Shown here: one piece after another, positions 1 through 9,165 of the stretch | How positions within the stretch are numbered: position 1 is the first letter of the stretch | Layout: each line of letters begins with the position of its first letter | NCBI GenBank assembly: GCA_012031965.1 | Contig: JAAUSC010000052.1 | Location: 1-37,337 of the forward strand | Reading direction: 5' to 3' | Origin: Scytonema sp. RU_4_4 | GTDB taxonomy: Bacteria > Cyanobacteriota > Cyanobacteriia > Cyanobacteriales > Nostocaceae | DNA length: 37,337 nucleotides | Position numbers and translations under genes: made by a program | Notes under the pieces: generated by a model | What the model saw: only the letters and a program-made list of their open reading frames with translations | Database searches by the model: none | What the model was told of the DNA's origin: nothing

Positions 1-257
1 AAACAAGGACTGCAGTACTGGCTCCCTCCGGGGATGACCTCCGGTCACGCTGCGCTAACACAGTCCCCTACGGCGGGAAACCCGCCTGCAGGGCTGGTTC
101 ACCGCAACGCACTGGCTCCTCTGCGCCTCTGCGGTTTCAAATGCAAATTAAATGTGGAACAGCTTATCTCTTATCCCAAATTCAATGTTTCATGCTTTTT
201 ATTTGTAGCCCGCTTGCGCGGGCTTTGTTTGTGTAGACCCAGTTTTTTACAGAAGAA
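1..257. repeat. Dispersed GC-rich repeat DNA at window start
   Basis: No convincing gene. The segment is more GC-rich than its surroundings and contains blocks found again at 20.68 kb: a 16-nt block at 10-25 recurs at 20678-20693, and a 27-nt block at 102-128 recurs at 20692-20718. A tight hairpin (GGCGGG, AAA, CCCGCC) sits at 72-86. The 76-codon open frame across this segment is built from the repeat and looks spurious. Confidence 0.7.
207..230 (+). terminator. GC-rich hairpin with T-rich trailer
   Basis: AGCCCGC (207-213) pairs with GCGGGCT (218-224) around the loop TTGC, and a T-rich stretch (TTGTTTGTGT) follows on the plus strand. It lies beyond the 3' end of cinA, which is on the other strand, so it would end rightward transcription or simply be part of the repeat DNA. 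Confidence 0.4.
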
Positions 258-1508
258 TCATTGATTCAACAACTTCCTTCGCAGGTTATCCAATGCGGTA
301 CAAGCACTAACGTGGCGAATTAAAGACCGACCTCGCGTCGTACCAAAACCATATTCAAAACTTTTCACTTCTCCATTTGGTCCAGCTAACCCGATATAAA
401 CCAAACCAACAGGTTTAGTCTCCGTACCACCTGTTGGTCCAGCAATACCAGTGATACTTAGTCCCCAAGTAGTTGAAAGACGCGATTGCACTCCCGCAGC
501 CATTTGTTCTGCAACAATAGGACTGACCGCCCCGTGCTTTGCTAAATCTTCGGAGTTAACACCCAGTAGGTTTACTTTTACCGAGTTATCATAAGCAATG
601 ACCCCACCCCAGAAGTCATCAGAACTTCCAGAAATCTCTGTTAACATTTGCCCCAGTCCGCCACCAGTGCAAGATTCTGCCACAGAAAGGGTTTGCCCTG
701 CAGCACGCAACAACTCACCTACGACTGAGGCAAGGGTGTCATTATCTGCACCATAATAATCTAATCCCGCTATTTCTTTAATCTGTTTCTCAATGGGTGC
801 AATCAAATCCTGTGCTTGTGCAAGGGATGCAGCTTTGGCAGAAACTCGTAATTTGACTTCTCCTCTACTGGAATAAGGTGCGACTGTTGGGTTGGGTAAG
901 TTGAGATAAGCTGCAACCTTTTCTGCTAATGCCGATTCCGCAATACCCCAAAACTTTAACATCCGACTATAAATAATTTCTTTGCCCCAACCTTGACTTT
1001 TGAGATAAGGTACAGCAGTTTCCTCCCACATCCGATACATTTCACTTGGTACACCAGGAAAGGTGAAAATCGTTAATCCTGGACGGGGGTGCCAAATAAT
1101 ACCGGGCGCTGTTCCTGTGGGGTTTGGTAAAACTTCTGCACCTTGGGGTATCAAAGCTTGTTTGCGGTTGCTGGGCGTCATAACCCGACCGCGTTGAACA
1201 TATTTCTTGGTAATATCTTCAATAATCTCTGGACGTTCTACTAAAGGAGCACCGAAAAAATCAGCAATGGTTTCACAAGTCAGGTCATCTGGTGTAGGAC
1301 CGAGACCTCCAGTAAAAATCAAAATTTGCGCTCTTTGACTCGCAATTTCTATAACCTGTTTTAACCTTGTTGGGTTATCTCCGACTACAGTTTGATAGTA
1401 ATGGGGAATACCTAACTGAGCTAATTGCTGCGCCAAATATTGAGCATTACTGTTGAGGATATCTCCTAACAGGAGTTCGGTTCCAACACAAATAATTTCT
1501 GCACTCAT
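258..1508 (-). CDS. cinA: CinA-family protein (competence/damage-inducible; NMN amidohydrolase family)
   Basis: A 416-residue protein with the two-part CinA architecture. The N-terminal half (about 1-170) is a molybdopterin-binding-like domain, opening with AEIICVGTELLLGD and containing FTGGLGPTPDDLT. The C-terminal domain (about 255-410) carries VAESCTGGGLGQ and SITGIAGPTGG, typical of the nicotinamide-nucleotide amidase family that recycles NMN to NaMN. Length fits the cyanobacterial two-domain form. The ATG at 1508 gives the expected N-terminus, though no strong Shine-Dalgarno precedes it. It is transcribed in the same direction as psaAB, but the psaB terminator at 1623-1646 and 171 bp separate them, so it is probably an independent unit. 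The family assignment is secure; a link to competence is historical rather than shown here. Confidence 0.95.
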   Translation of the reverse strand: MSAEIICVGTELLLGDILNSNAQYLAQQLAQLGIPHYYQTVVGDNPTRLKQVIEIASQRAQILIFTGGLGPTPDDLTCETIADFFGAPLVERPEIIEDITKKYVQRGRVMTPSNRKQALIPQGAEVLPNPTGTAPGIIWHPRPGLTIFTFPGVPSEMYRMWEETAVPYLKSQGWGKEIIYSRMLKFWGIAESALAEKVAAYLNLPNPTVAPYSSRGEVKLRVSAKAASLAQAQDLIAPIEKQIKEIAGLDYYGADNDTLASVVGELLRAAGQTLSVAESCTGGGLGQMLTEISGSSDDFWGGVIAYDNSVKVNLLGVNSEDLAKHGAVSPIVAEQMAAGVQSRLSTTWGLSITGIAGPTGGTETKPVGLVYIGLAGPNGEVKSFEYGFGTTRGRSLIRHVSACTALDNLRRKLLNQ

Positions 1509-1622
1509 AAAATAGAGAATTGTTTAGTTGTTGGTCGTCAAAATATATCATTAACTACTAATGACTAACTACCAAAGGTCGAGCAAAAGATAAATTGACA
1601 AAACAAGGCAAACGTGATAATC

Positions 1623-1646
1623 AAAACCCCCACCTTGCGGCAGGGG
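1623..1646 (-). terminator. Intrinsic terminator of psaAB
   Basis: Reading the minus strand, CCCCTGCC (1646-1639), loop GCAA (1638-1635, a GNRA tetraloop) and GGTGGGGG (1634-1627) form an 8-bp stem with two G-U pairs, followed by TTTT (1626-1623). It begins 33 nt after the psaB stop, as expected for a rho-independent terminator. The + strand text here also resembles the right-end hairpins of IS200/IS605-type elements. Confidence 0.6.
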
Positions 1647-1679
1647 ATTCTCATGAGTGACTTACGACTAAGAGCCGAT

Positions 1680-3893
1680 TCAACCAAACTTACCAGCAGT
1701 GGAAGCAATGAGGAATGCAGCGTAGGTCAAGACGTAGCCCACAGCGAAGTGAGTTAAGCCGACCAGACGAGCTTGAACAATGGACAGAGCAACAGGCTTG
1801 TCTTTCCAGCGAATCAGGTTCGCTAAAGGAGTACGCTCATGTGCCCAAACCAGAGTTTCAATCAACTCTTGCCAGTAACCTCTCCAAGAGATGAGGAACA
1901 TGAAACCAGTTGCCCAAACCAGGTGTCCAAACAGGAACATCCAAGCCCAGACAGACAAGTTATTCATACCATAGGGGTTGTAACCATTGATTAACTGAGC
2001 GGAGTTCGCCCACAGGTAATCACGGAACCAGCCCATCAGATATGTAGAAGACTCGTTGAACTGTGCGACGTTACCTTGCCAAATACACAGGTGCTTCCAG
2101 TGCCAATAGAAGGTGACCCAACCAACGGTGTTGAGTGCCCAGAATGCAGCCAGGTAGAAGGCGTCCCAAGCGGAGATGTCGCAAGTACCGCCACGACCCG
2201 GACCATCGCAAGGGAAGGAGTAACCGAAGTCCTTTTTATCGGGCATCAGCTTGGAACCACGCGCATCTAAAGCACCTTTTACCAATACCAGGGTAGTGGT
2301 GTGGAGAGCCAGGGCGATCGCGTGGTGAACTAAGAAGTCGCCAGGACCAATGGTTAAGAACAACGAGTTGGTACCTGCATTAATCGCATCCAGCCACCCT
2401 GGTAACCAAAAAGCACCAGTATTGGAAGCAATACTGTCAGGATTAGACAGCAAGGTGTTCAAGCCGTACAGCACTTTTCCGTGAGAAGCCTGAATGAACT
2501 GAGCAAACACAGGCTCAATCAGGATTTGCTTTTCAGGTGTTCCAAAAGCAACCACTACGTCGTTATGGACGTACAGACCTAGGGTGTGGAAGCCTAAGAA
2601 CAGCGATACCCAACTCAGGTGGGAGATAATTGCTTCTTTATGCTTCAGTACACGGTCTAGTACGTTACCCTTGTTTTGTACTGGGTCGTAATCACGTACC
2701 CAGAAGATTGCCCCGTGAGCAAAAGCTCCCAGCATCAAGAAAATCGCAATGTACTGGTGATGCGTGTACAAAGCTGCTTGGGTTGTGTAGTCCTTCGCAA
2801 TGAATGCGTAAGATGGCATTGAGTACATATGCTGTGCCACCCAGGAGGTTACTACCCCTAAGCAAGCTAGGTGCCAACCCAATTGGAAATGAAGCGAGTT
2901 GTTGTAGGTATCGTAGATGCCTTGGTGAGGCATGTTGAATGGACCCTCAACAGGAATACCAAAGAACGTCTTAGCATTCAATGCCTCTTTGAGAGAGTGA
3001 CCTATCCCGAAGTTGGTCCGGTACATATGACCGGCAATAATGAAGATAACAGCGATCGCCAAGTGGTGGTGAGCTATATCTGTCAGCCACAGCGCCTCAG
3101 TTTGAGGATGGAAACCACCCAAAAACGTCAGAATTGCAGTTCCTGAACCTTGGGAAGTACCGAACACATGGTTTGCTGTGTCCGGGTTCGCAGCGTAAGC
3201 ACCCCAGTTCCCAGTAAAGAATGGTACCAAACCATCTGGGTGGGGCAGAGTGATTAGGAAGTTATCCCAACCCACATGCTGTCCACGAGATTCGGGAATT
3301 GCTACGTGAATTAAGTGACCTGCCCAAGCCAAAGAACTCACACCAAACAGACCTGCTAGGTGGTGGTTCAGACGTGGTTCTGCACTCTTAAACCAAACCA
3401 AGCTCGGACGGTATTTGGGTTGCAAGTGCAACCAGCCAGCAAACAGGAATAATGATGCCAACAGCAGGAGGAACACTGAACCCACATACAGGTCATTGTT
3501 CGTCCGCATACCAATGGTGTACCACCAATGGTAGATGCCGGAGTAGGTGATGTTGACTGGATAGCTCGCGCCGCCTTGGGTAAAAGCTTCTATCGCTGGT
3601 TTCCCAAAGTGCGGGTCCCATATTGCATGAGCGATCGGACGGATATGAAGAGGATCTTTAATCCACTGTTCAAAGTTACCTTGCCAGGCGACATGGAACA
3701 GCAGGCTCGATGCCCATAGGAAGATGATTGCCAGATGACCGAAATGAGTCGCAAAAATCTTTTGGTAAAGATTTTCCTCTGTCATGCCATCGTGGCTTTC
3801 AAAATCATTTCCCATAGCCATCGCATACCAGATCCGACGCGTCGTCGGGTCCTGTGCGAGATCCTGGCTAAATTTTGGAAATTTTGTTGCCAT
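1680..3893 (-). CDS. psaB: Photosystem I P700 chlorophyll a apoprotein A2
   Basis: A 737-residue thylakoid membrane protein, one half of the PsaA/PsaB heterodimer that binds P700, the A0/A1 cofactors, most antenna chlorophylls and, with PsaA, the FX 4Fe-4S cluster. The FX loop [12 protein letters not shown] is intact, with two Cys contributed by this subunit. The N-terminus ([20 protein letters not shown]) and C-terminus ([13 protein letters not shown]) match canonical cyanobacterial PsaB, and the multiple His-containing helices (for example [12 protein letters not shown] and [18 protein letters not shown]) are the chlorophyll-binding segments. It is the second gene of the operon, 123 bp downstream of psaA, with an inverted repeat in the gap and a terminator after its stop. 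No truncation or unusual change was seen. Confidence 0.99.
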   Translation of the reverse strand: MATKFPKFSQDLAQDPTTRRIWYAMAMGNDFESHDGMTEENLYQKIFATHFGHLAIIFLWASSLLFHVAWQGNFEQWIKDPLHIRPIAHAIWDPHFGKPAIEAFTQGGASYPVNITYSGIYHWWYTIGMRTNNDLYVGSVFLLLLASLFLFAGWLHLQPKYRPSLVWFKSAEPRLNHHLAGLFGVSSLAWAGHLIHVAIPESRGQHVGWDNFLITLPHPDGLVPFFTGNWGAYAANPDTANHVFGTSQGSGTAILTFLGGFHPQTEALWLTDIAHHHLAIAVIFIIAGHMYRTNFGIGHSLKEALNAKTFFGIPVEGPFNMPHQGIYDTYNNSLHFQLGWHLACLGVVTSWVAQHMYSMPSYAFIAKDYTTQAALYTHHQYIAIFLMLGAFAHGAIFWVRDYDPVQNKGNVLDRVLKHKEAIISHLSWVSLFLGFHTLGLYVHNDVVVAFGTPEKQILIEPVFAQFIQASHGKVLYGLNTLLSNPDSIASNTGAFWLPGWLDAINAGTNSLFLTIGPGDFLVHHAIALALHTTTLVLVKGALDARGSKLMPDKKDFGYSFPCDGPGRGGTCDISAWDAFYLAAFWALNTVGWVTFYWHWKHLCIWQGNVAQFNESSTYLMGWFRDYLWANSAQLINGYNPYGMNNLSVWAWMFLFGHLVWATGFMFLISWRGYWQELIETLVWAHERTPLANLIRWKDKPVALSIVQARLVGLTHFAVGYVLTYAAFLIASTAGKFG

Positions 3894-3937
3894 AGGTTTT
3901 GATAAGTTCTCTGACCTTCAGCCATCAGGTTCTTAGA

Positions 3938-3985
3938 TTTTGAGTTCTGAGTTCTAAGTCCTGAGTTTTTATTCAGAACTCAAAA
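3938..3985. repeat. Inverted repeat in the psaA-psaB intergenic region
   Basis: TTTTGAGTTCTGA (3938-3950) is perfectly complementary to TCAGAACTCAAAA (3973-3985): a 13-bp stem with a 22-nt loop. Flanking sequence repeats the motif (GAGTTCT, AAAACTC), resembling short tandemly repeated heptamers of heterocystous cyanobacteria. It lies inside the expected psaA-psaB transcript and could stabilise or partly terminate it. Confidence 0.7.
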
Positions 3986-4016
3986 CTCAAAACTCATCAC
4001 TCGTAAGAGCTGATTT

Positions 4017-6275
4017 TTAGCCCAGTGAAATGATTCGTGCGTGGAAGAATGCCCAGGTGGTAGCGATTCCTCCCAAGAGGTAGTGAGCCACACCAACAGC
4101 CCGACCCTGAATAATGCTAAGAGCGCGGGGTTGAATTGCTGGTGCTACTTTCAGTTTATTATGTGCCCAAACAATCGACTCAATGAGTTCTTGCCAGTAG
4201 CCACGACCGCTGAACAGGAACATTAAGCTGAATGCCCAGATAAAGTGAGCTCCTAAGAAGAGCAAACCATAAGCTGACAGCGCACTGCCATAGGAATTAA
4301 GCACTTGTGTTGCTTGTGCCCACAAGAAGTCGCGCAACCAGCCGTTGATTGTGAGAGCGCTTTGGGCAAAGTTACCACCAGTGATGTGAGACACAACGCC
4401 ATTGGCGTCTACAGTTCCCCAGACATCCGATTGCATCTTCCAGCTGAAGTGGAAAATCACAATGGAGATGGAGTTATACATCCAGAACAAACCAAGGAAT
4501 ACGTGGTCCCAACCAGATACCTGACAGGTACCGCCACGACCAGGACCATCGCAGGGGAATCGGAATCCTAGGTTCATCTTGTCTGGAACCAGACGAGAGC
4601 TACGGGCAAACAGGAAACCCTTGACCAGAATCAGAACGGTGACGTGAATCGTGAAGGCGTGAATATGGTGAACCAAGAAGTCCGCCGTACCTAGTGCAAT
4701 GGGCATCATTGCCACTTTGCCGCCTACAGCCAGAACACCGCCGCCAAAGGCGTAGCTCACAGGTTCTAGTGCATTGGGTGCAGTTGTACCTGCTGCTGCA
4801 GTGTGTACGTTTTGTATCCACTGAGCAAATACTGGTTGCAGCTGAATTGCGGTATCAGAGAACATATCTTGGGGACGACCCAAGGCACGCATGGTGTCAT
4901 TGTGGATATACAGTCCAAAGCTGTGGAAGCCTAGGAACATACATACCCAGTTCAGATGAGAGACAATTGCATCTCTGTGACGAATGACCCGATCCAGCAC
5001 GTTATTTTGGTTGATCACTGGATCGTAATCTCGCACCATGAAGATTGCTGCGTGAGCAGCTCCACCAACAATCAGGAAGCCACCAATCCACATATGGTGA
5101 GTGAAGATGCAGAGTTGGGTGGCATAATCTGTTGCCAAGTACGGATACGGAGGCATCGCGTACATGTGGTGGGCGATGATGATAGTCAGCGAACCTAAGA
5201 AGGCAAGGTTAGTTGCCAACTGAGCATGCCAGGATGTGGTCATGTTCTCATAGAGACCTTTGTGACCTTCACCAGTGAAGGGACCTTTGTGGTTTTCCAG
5301 GATCTCTTTGATGCTGTGACCAATACCCCAGTTGCTGCGGTACATGTGACCAGCGATGATGAACAATACCGCGATCGCCAAGTGGTGATGGGCATTGTCT
5401 GTGAGCCACAAGCCACCTGTGACTGGGTTGAGACCTCCCTTGAAAGTCAGGAAGTCTGAATAAACACCCCAGTTCAAGGTGAAGAAAGGTGCTATACCGT
5501 TGGCAAAGCTGGGATACAGCTCGGTCAACAAGTCTTTGTTCAAAATGAACTCGTGGGGCAACGGTATATCTTTAACAGCCACTCCCGCATCCAACAGCTT
5601 GTTTGTTGGCGCGGATACGTGGATGAGGTGTCCTGCCCAGCCCAATGAACCACAACCCAGCAATACTTGCAGGTGGTGATTCAGCATGGACTCTGCATTT
5701 TGGAACCATTCCAACTTGGGAGCGCGCTTATGGTAGTGGAACCAGCCGGCAAACAAGAACAAGCCTGCTAATACCAGACCACCAATGGCAGTGCAGTACA
5801 GTTGGAACGAGTTGGTAATACCCCAACCACGCCAAATTTGGAACCAGCCGGAGGTGATTTGAATACCGTGAAAACCGCCGCCGACATCTCCATTCAAAAT
5901 GCCTTGACCAACGATTGGCCAAACAACTTGAGCACTTGGCTTGATATTGAGGGGGTCGCTCAGCCAAGCTTCGTAGTTGGAAAAACGAGCGCCATGGAAT
6001 ATCATCCCGCTGAGCCAAATCGCCACTACGGCTAAGTGACCGAAGTGTGCTGCAAATATTTTGCGGGATATATCTTCTAAATCGCTTGTGTGTGTATCAA
6101 AGTCGTGGGCGAGCGCGTGTAGGTTCCAAATCCATGTTGTGGTTTTGGGACCTCTGGCTAAGCTTTTGTCGAAATGTCCTGGTTTTCCCCACGGTTCAAA
6201 TGTGGTTGGAACCGGATCGTTATCGACTATCACTTTTGCCTTTTTCTCCTCTCGCTCTGGAGGACTAATCGTCAT
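4017..6275 (-). CDS. psaA: Photosystem I P700 chlorophyll a apoprotein A1
   Basis: A 752-residue PSI core subunit, partner of PsaB, with 11 predicted transmembrane helices. The conserved N-terminus [15 protein letters not shown] places the start at 6275. An in-frame ATG 45 nt upstream adds 15 non-conserved residues and is rejected, because GAGGAGGT (6286-6279) sits only 3 nt before the chosen ATG and serves as its Shine-Dalgarno. The FX cluster loop [12 protein letters not shown] is present, as are [16 protein letters not shown] and the closing [19 protein letters not shown]. The sequence reads as ordinary visible-light PsaA; I did not recognise features of a far-red paralogue, but an alignment is needed to exclude it. 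It is the first gene of the psaAB operon, with a roughly 140-nt predicted leader. Confidence 0.98.
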   Translation of the reverse strand: MTISPPEREEKKAKVIVDNDPVPTTFEPWGKPGHFDKSLARGPKTTTWIWNLHALAHDFDTHTSDLEDISRKIFAAHFGHLAVVAIWLSGMIFHGARFSNYEAWLSDPLNIKPSAQVVWPIVGQGILNGDVGGGFHGIQITSGWFQIWRGWGITNSFQLYCTAIGGLVLAGLFLFAGWFHYHKRAPKLEWFQNAESMLNHHLQVLLGCGSLGWAGHLIHVSAPTNKLLDAGVAVKDIPLPHEFILNKDLLTELYPSFANGIAPFFTLNWGVYSDFLTFKGGLNPVTGGLWLTDNAHHHLAIAVLFIIAGHMYRSNWGIGHSIKEILENHKGPFTGEGHKGLYENMTTSWHAQLATNLAFLGSLTIIIAHHMYAMPPYPYLATDYATQLCIFTHHMWIGGFLIVGGAAHAAIFMVRDYDPVINQNNVLDRVIRHRDAIVSHLNWVCMFLGFHSFGLYIHNDTMRALGRPQDMFSDTAIQLQPVFAQWIQNVHTAAAGTTAPNALEPVSYAFGGGVLAVGGKVAMMPIALGTADFLVHHIHAFTIHVTVLILVKGFLFARSSRLVPDKMNLGFRFPCDGPGRGGTCQVSGWDHVFLGLFWMYNSISIVIFHFSWKMQSDVWGTVDANGVVSHITGGNFAQSALTINGWLRDFLWAQATQVLNSYGSALSAYGLLFLGAHFIWAFSLMFLFSGRGYWQELIESIVWAHNKLKVAPAIQPRALSIIQGRAVGVAHYLLGGIATTWAFFHARIISLG

Positions 6276-6420
6276 TCGACCTCCTCTCTTTAAAAGGATT
6301 GAGGAATCATTGAATACCACATAGTATCTTCATGGCTTTAGTTAACCTTGATCGCGTCCTCCAGCAACAGATGACTGGAGCAGCGGCGAAGACCTTATTG
6401 TGGAGATTGGTTTCTGTTGA

Positions 6421-6450
6421 ATTATAAAGGCTTATCTTGTACACAGTCAG
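6421..6450 (-). promoter_or_regulatory. Candidate psaA promoter
   Basis: On the minus strand a perfect TATAAT lies at 6426-6421. The -35 region (about 6449-6444, TGACTG at 17-nt spacing) is weak, as often in light-regulated cyanobacterial genes. Transcription would start near 6414, giving a 5' leader of about 140 nt before the ATG at 6275. Confidence 0.4.
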
Positions 6451-6548
6451 AGAGATTTTAACAATAATTCAAAATACTGAAATCAATTGCCTAATCTGCC
6501 TTTTACAGGAAAACTACTGGACAAAAAGTCAATAGTTTCTTCATTTAT

Positions 6549-6564
6549 TTTACAAAGGGTAACA
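6549..6564 (+). promoter_or_regulatory. HLR1-like (RpaB-type) site upstream of psaA
   Basis: TTTACAAAGGGTAACA matches the recalled HLR1 consensus KTTACAWWNNKTTACA at 15 of 16 positions. RpaB binding to HLR1 is established for photosystem I genes in other cyanobacteria. This copy is about 125 bp upstream of the predicted -10, further than usual for activation, so it is a candidate only. Confidence 0.3.
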
Positions 6565-6838
6565 ATTGATAAATTTTATATTTTAATACCACAAAAAGCT
6601 GTTTTTTCAGCATTTGCTGCTTATATTTAATATCACTTAATATTATGCAGAAAATTTTCTACTCTTACTACAGATAGTTAAATGTTAATGAAATAAATTT
6701 AAATCTTAATGTAAAAAAAATGACATTTTGCCAACAGAGACAATAATTCTACGAAGAATTCTTCTTTTGGGCTATAGTGTCCAGTGGACAGTTTGAGCCA
6801 AAATTATTCAGTTCAGTTGTAGTTAGGAGTCTTACTGG
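6565..6838. other. AT-rich divergent intergenic region
   Basis: Together with 6276-6564 this is a 563-bp gap between divergent psaA and the lipoprotein gene. No open frame looks real. Apart from the sites listed separately it is AT-rich with poly-A/T runs. A -10-like TATAGT lies at 6773-6778 for the rightward gene. Confidence 0.5.
6753..6790 (+). promoter_or_regulatory. Two palindromes at the lipoprotein promoter
   Basis: GAAGAATTCTTC (6753-6764) is a perfect 12-bp palindrome. TGTCCAGTGGACA (6778-6790) has perfect 6-bp arms around one G. They flank the -10-like TATAGT (6773-6778), where a repressor or activator dimer would act. No known regulon site was recognised. Confidence 0.35.
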
Positions 6839-8416
6839 GTGGAAAGCATGAACTTGTGGCAAAAGACCGCAACTGCTATCCTCAGATTACTGATAGCGTC
6901 ATTACTAGTATTAAGTGTAACCAGTTGTGGAGAGAAAGCCGTCAGCCAAGAACCGTATGACGGCTTGCACTCAAAAGCTCAACTTTCAAAGCAAATCTCA
7001 GAAGTTTCCCCTCCAACAACAATCCAAGAACTGCGTTCAGCCTTGGAAGTTTATCAGCCACAAGTAACAATAGTGACTCCTAAACAGGATGAAATCCTCC
7101 GAGACGACACAGTGAGCGTTCGCTTTCAGGTTAAAGACTTACCCATATATCAAGATCCAGAACTGGAGCTTGGTCCTCATTTACACGTCATTCTCGACAA
7201 CGAACCTTACATAGCCGTATATAACCTAAATAATCCTCTGGTTTTGCCAGACTTGTCCCCAGGGACCCATACTTTACGTGTCTTTGCTTCTCGCCCTTGG
7301 CATGAAAGCTTTAAAAATGAAGGTGCTTACGCCCAGACAACATTTCACATCGTCACTAAAACTGATGATAACAACCCCGATTCAGCCAAGCCATTGTTAA
7401 CATACAGTCGTCCCAAAGGCAGCTACGGTGCAGAACCAATTTTATTAGACTTTTACCTGACTAACGCTCCACTGCACCTTGTTGCCGAAGAAAACCCTGA
7501 TGACGAGATAGCAGATTGGCGCATTCGCTGCACAATTAATGATGAAAGCTTTGTTTTAGACCGCTGGCAAGCCATTTACCTCAAAGGCTTTAAGCCAGGT
7601 AAAAATTGGGTAAAACTTGAGTTTCTTGATGAACAAGGAAACCCAGTGAAAAATGTCTTCAATAGTACAGTTAGACTTATTACCTATGAACCCAAAGGGA
7701 ACGACACTTTATCTAAGATCATTAGAGGAGAACTATCAGCAGATCAAGTTCGCAGCATTGTAGACCCAAATTATACTGCCAAAATTCCAACTGCTGAACC
7801 CACACCCACTCCAACTTCAACGCCCAGTGTTGAAAAAACACCTCAAACACAACCCAAAGAAGAAACGCAGCCCGTTTCTGAACCTATACCGACCCCAACC
7901 TCAACGCCCAGCGTTAAAGAAATACCTCAGCAATCTCAATCTGAACCTCAGCAAGCACCTCCAATACAGCCAGAAAAACCAAAATCAGGTGACTTTTTCA
8001 ATCGGTTCCAGCGTCCGGAAGCACCAGTTGAAACAACTCCTGGCTTACGTCCTACCGTACCAGAGGTTATTGAAACTCCTCAACCAAAAACCGCAGCAGA
8101 ATCACAACCAGAAGTGACACCAGAAGCGGAATCAACGCCTGTACCAGAAACAGTGGCTCCTCAGCCAGAAGAAAAACGGGGATTCGGTCGCTATTTCAAT
8201 CATCGGGCAGACAGGATACCAACTCCACAAACGACTGCTGAACCAACCCCTGGCTTAGCTCCTACCCTACCAGAGATTATTGAATCTCCTGTACCAGAAT
8301 CTGCTGCACCTCAAGCAGAAACTATAGCAGAACCCAAATCAGAGGTTACGCCAGAAGCAGAAACAACATTACCTCAAAAAATCGCTCCTCAGCCAGAAAA
8401 ACCTTTTCTAAAATGA
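6839..8416 (+). CDS. Predicted periplasmic lipoprotein with proline-rich tail, ended by an in-frame TGA
   Basis: A 525-residue product. A signal peptide ends in the lipobox VTSC, with Cys30 as the lipidated residue. Residues of about 40-310 form a conserved-looking globular region with beta-rich, Ig-like texture (for example VSVRFQVKDLPIYQ and HLHVILDNEPYIAVYNL); I do not recognise a named family. From about 320 the protein is a Pro/Glu/Thr-rich tail of imperfect repeats carrying FFNRF or YFNHR followed by TPGLxPTxPEIIE. The GTG at 6839 has AGGAG (6825-6829) at 9-nt spacing; the ATG at 6848 is an alternative and keeps the signal peptide. The tail frame continues for 49 more codons after the TGA, so the ancestral product was probably 575 residues. 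The globular part is intact, so the shorter product may still work. Confidence 0.8.
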   Translation: MESMNLWQKTATAILRLLIASLLVLSVTSCGEKAVSQEPYDGLHSKAQLSKQISEVSPPTTIQELRSALEVYQPQVTIVTPKQDEILRDDTVSVRFQVKDLPIYQDPELELGPHLHVILDNEPYIAVYNLNNPLVLPDLSPGTHTLRVFASRPWHESFKNEGAYAQTTFHIVTKTDDNNPDSAKPLLTYSRPKGSYGAEPILLDFYLTNAPLHLVAEENPDDEIADWRIRCTINDESFVLDRWQAIYLKGFKPGKNWVKLEFLDEQGNPVKNVFNSTVRLITYEPKGNDTLSKIIRGELSADQVRSIVDPNYTAKIPTAEPTPTPTSTPSVEKTPQTQPKEETQPVSEPIPTPTSTPSVKEIPQQSQSEPQQAPPIQPEKPKSGDFFNRFQRPEAPVETTPGLRPTVPEVIETPQPKTAAESQPEVTPEAESTPVPETVAPQPEEKRGFGRYFNHRADRIPTPQTTAEPTPGLAPTLPEIIESPVPESAAPQAETIAEPKSEVTPEAETTLPQKIAPQPEKPFLK

Positions 8417-8566
8417 TATTTTAACCGCCGTCAGTATCCAAGTGCTGCGCCATCTCCTACCTTGCCGCAAACTCCACCAAACGTTATTGAGCCTCCATCA
8501 TTTGGAGAACCAGAAACGACACCTAAACCCCAACAGTCAAGCGAGGAAATCCAAAAGGTACAGTAA
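8414..8566 (+). pseudogene. Detached 3' end of the lipoprotein gene after a nonsense codon
   Basis: After the TGA at 8414-8416 the same frame stays open to TAA at 8564-8566. Its translation opens YFNRRQYPSAAPSPTLPQTP and includes NVIEPP, matching the upstream tail repeats (RYFNHRAD, TPGLAPTLPEIIE). The stop therefore interrupts a third repeat. A single CGA-to-TGA change would explain it, since Arg precedes YFN in the previous unit. Confidence 0.75.
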
Positions 8567-8617
8567 TCAGCAGTAGCAGAACTAGATTTGAATCATGAAA
8601 ATTTGACATGGTTTGAG

Positions 8618-8654
8618 GAGTGCGATCGCTCTTTAGGGCGATCGCACTCTTTTT
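8618..8654 (+). terminator. Intrinsic terminator built on HIP1 octamers
   Basis: GAGTGCGATCGC (8618-8629) pairs perfectly with GCGATCGCACTC (8638-8649) around an 8-nt loop, followed by TTTTT (8650-8654). It is 52 nt past the ancestral stop of the lipoprotein gene and acts rightward. Each arm carries a HIP1 octamer. Confidence 0.75.
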
Positions 8655-8731
8655 CGACCATTTCTTTGGGTTGATTCTAGTGAAGTACCAACACTTTACT
8701 TAAACCTTTGCCAGCACACCTCAAAGCGCTG

Positions 8732-9118
8732 TCATGACTGTTGAGTTGCTTTTAATGCCAAACGCTTGTCGAGAATGTAGCTGGTAGCGGTTAATCCAAT
8801 TCCAATGCTGAGAATAACGAGTAATACCAAGAAGAAGGGGTCATGATTGAATATATAGAAACTGATTAAACACACAAAGAAAAAGCTCCGCACAATTAAT
8901 GTTGTGGAATAAAGCGCACTGAGACGCAGCCGAATCATTTGCACAATCATGATTCCTAATCCAATCACTAACATACCCGCAGTACGCGGAAATACGTCTC
9001 CATAATCGCTATTGGATAACATAAGTTTTAGAGCAAAGCGTGGTGCAAACAATAGCATGACGCCGCTTGGGATCAGATAGCCAGCCAAGTAAAACAAGCT
9101 CAGTCGTGTTCTTTCCAT
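8732..9118 (-). CDS. Small four-helix membrane protein, unknown function
   Basis: A 128-residue protein that is almost entirely hydrophobic: four likely transmembrane helices at about 6-28, 45-63, 70-90 and 93-114, with a basic C-terminal tail (LDKRLALKATQQS). I do not recognise the family. AAGGA precedes the ATG at 9118 with good spacing. It lies 47 bp after the 4Fe-4S/SCP2 gene on the same strand, so it is probably the last gene of the MarR-controlled cluster. Its role may be tied to that redox or membrane-lipid function, but this is inference from position only. Confidence 0.75.
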   Translation of the reverse strand: MERTRLSLFYLAGYLIPSGVMLLFAPRFALKLMLSNSDYGDVFPRTAGMLVIGLGIMIVQMIRLRLSALYSTTLIVRSFFFVCLISFYIFNHDPFFLVLLVILSIGIGLTATSYILDKRLALKATQQS

Positions 9119-9165
9119 TGAAGTGTCCTTAAATTAATGAGTGCCAAATTGAGCAAGAAAATCAA

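Noticed and set aside
6276-6320. 15-residue N-terminal extension of PsaA from the ATG at 6320
   Set aside because: The extension contains the Shine-Dalgarno GAGGAGGT and the canonical PsaA N-terminus begins at 6275.
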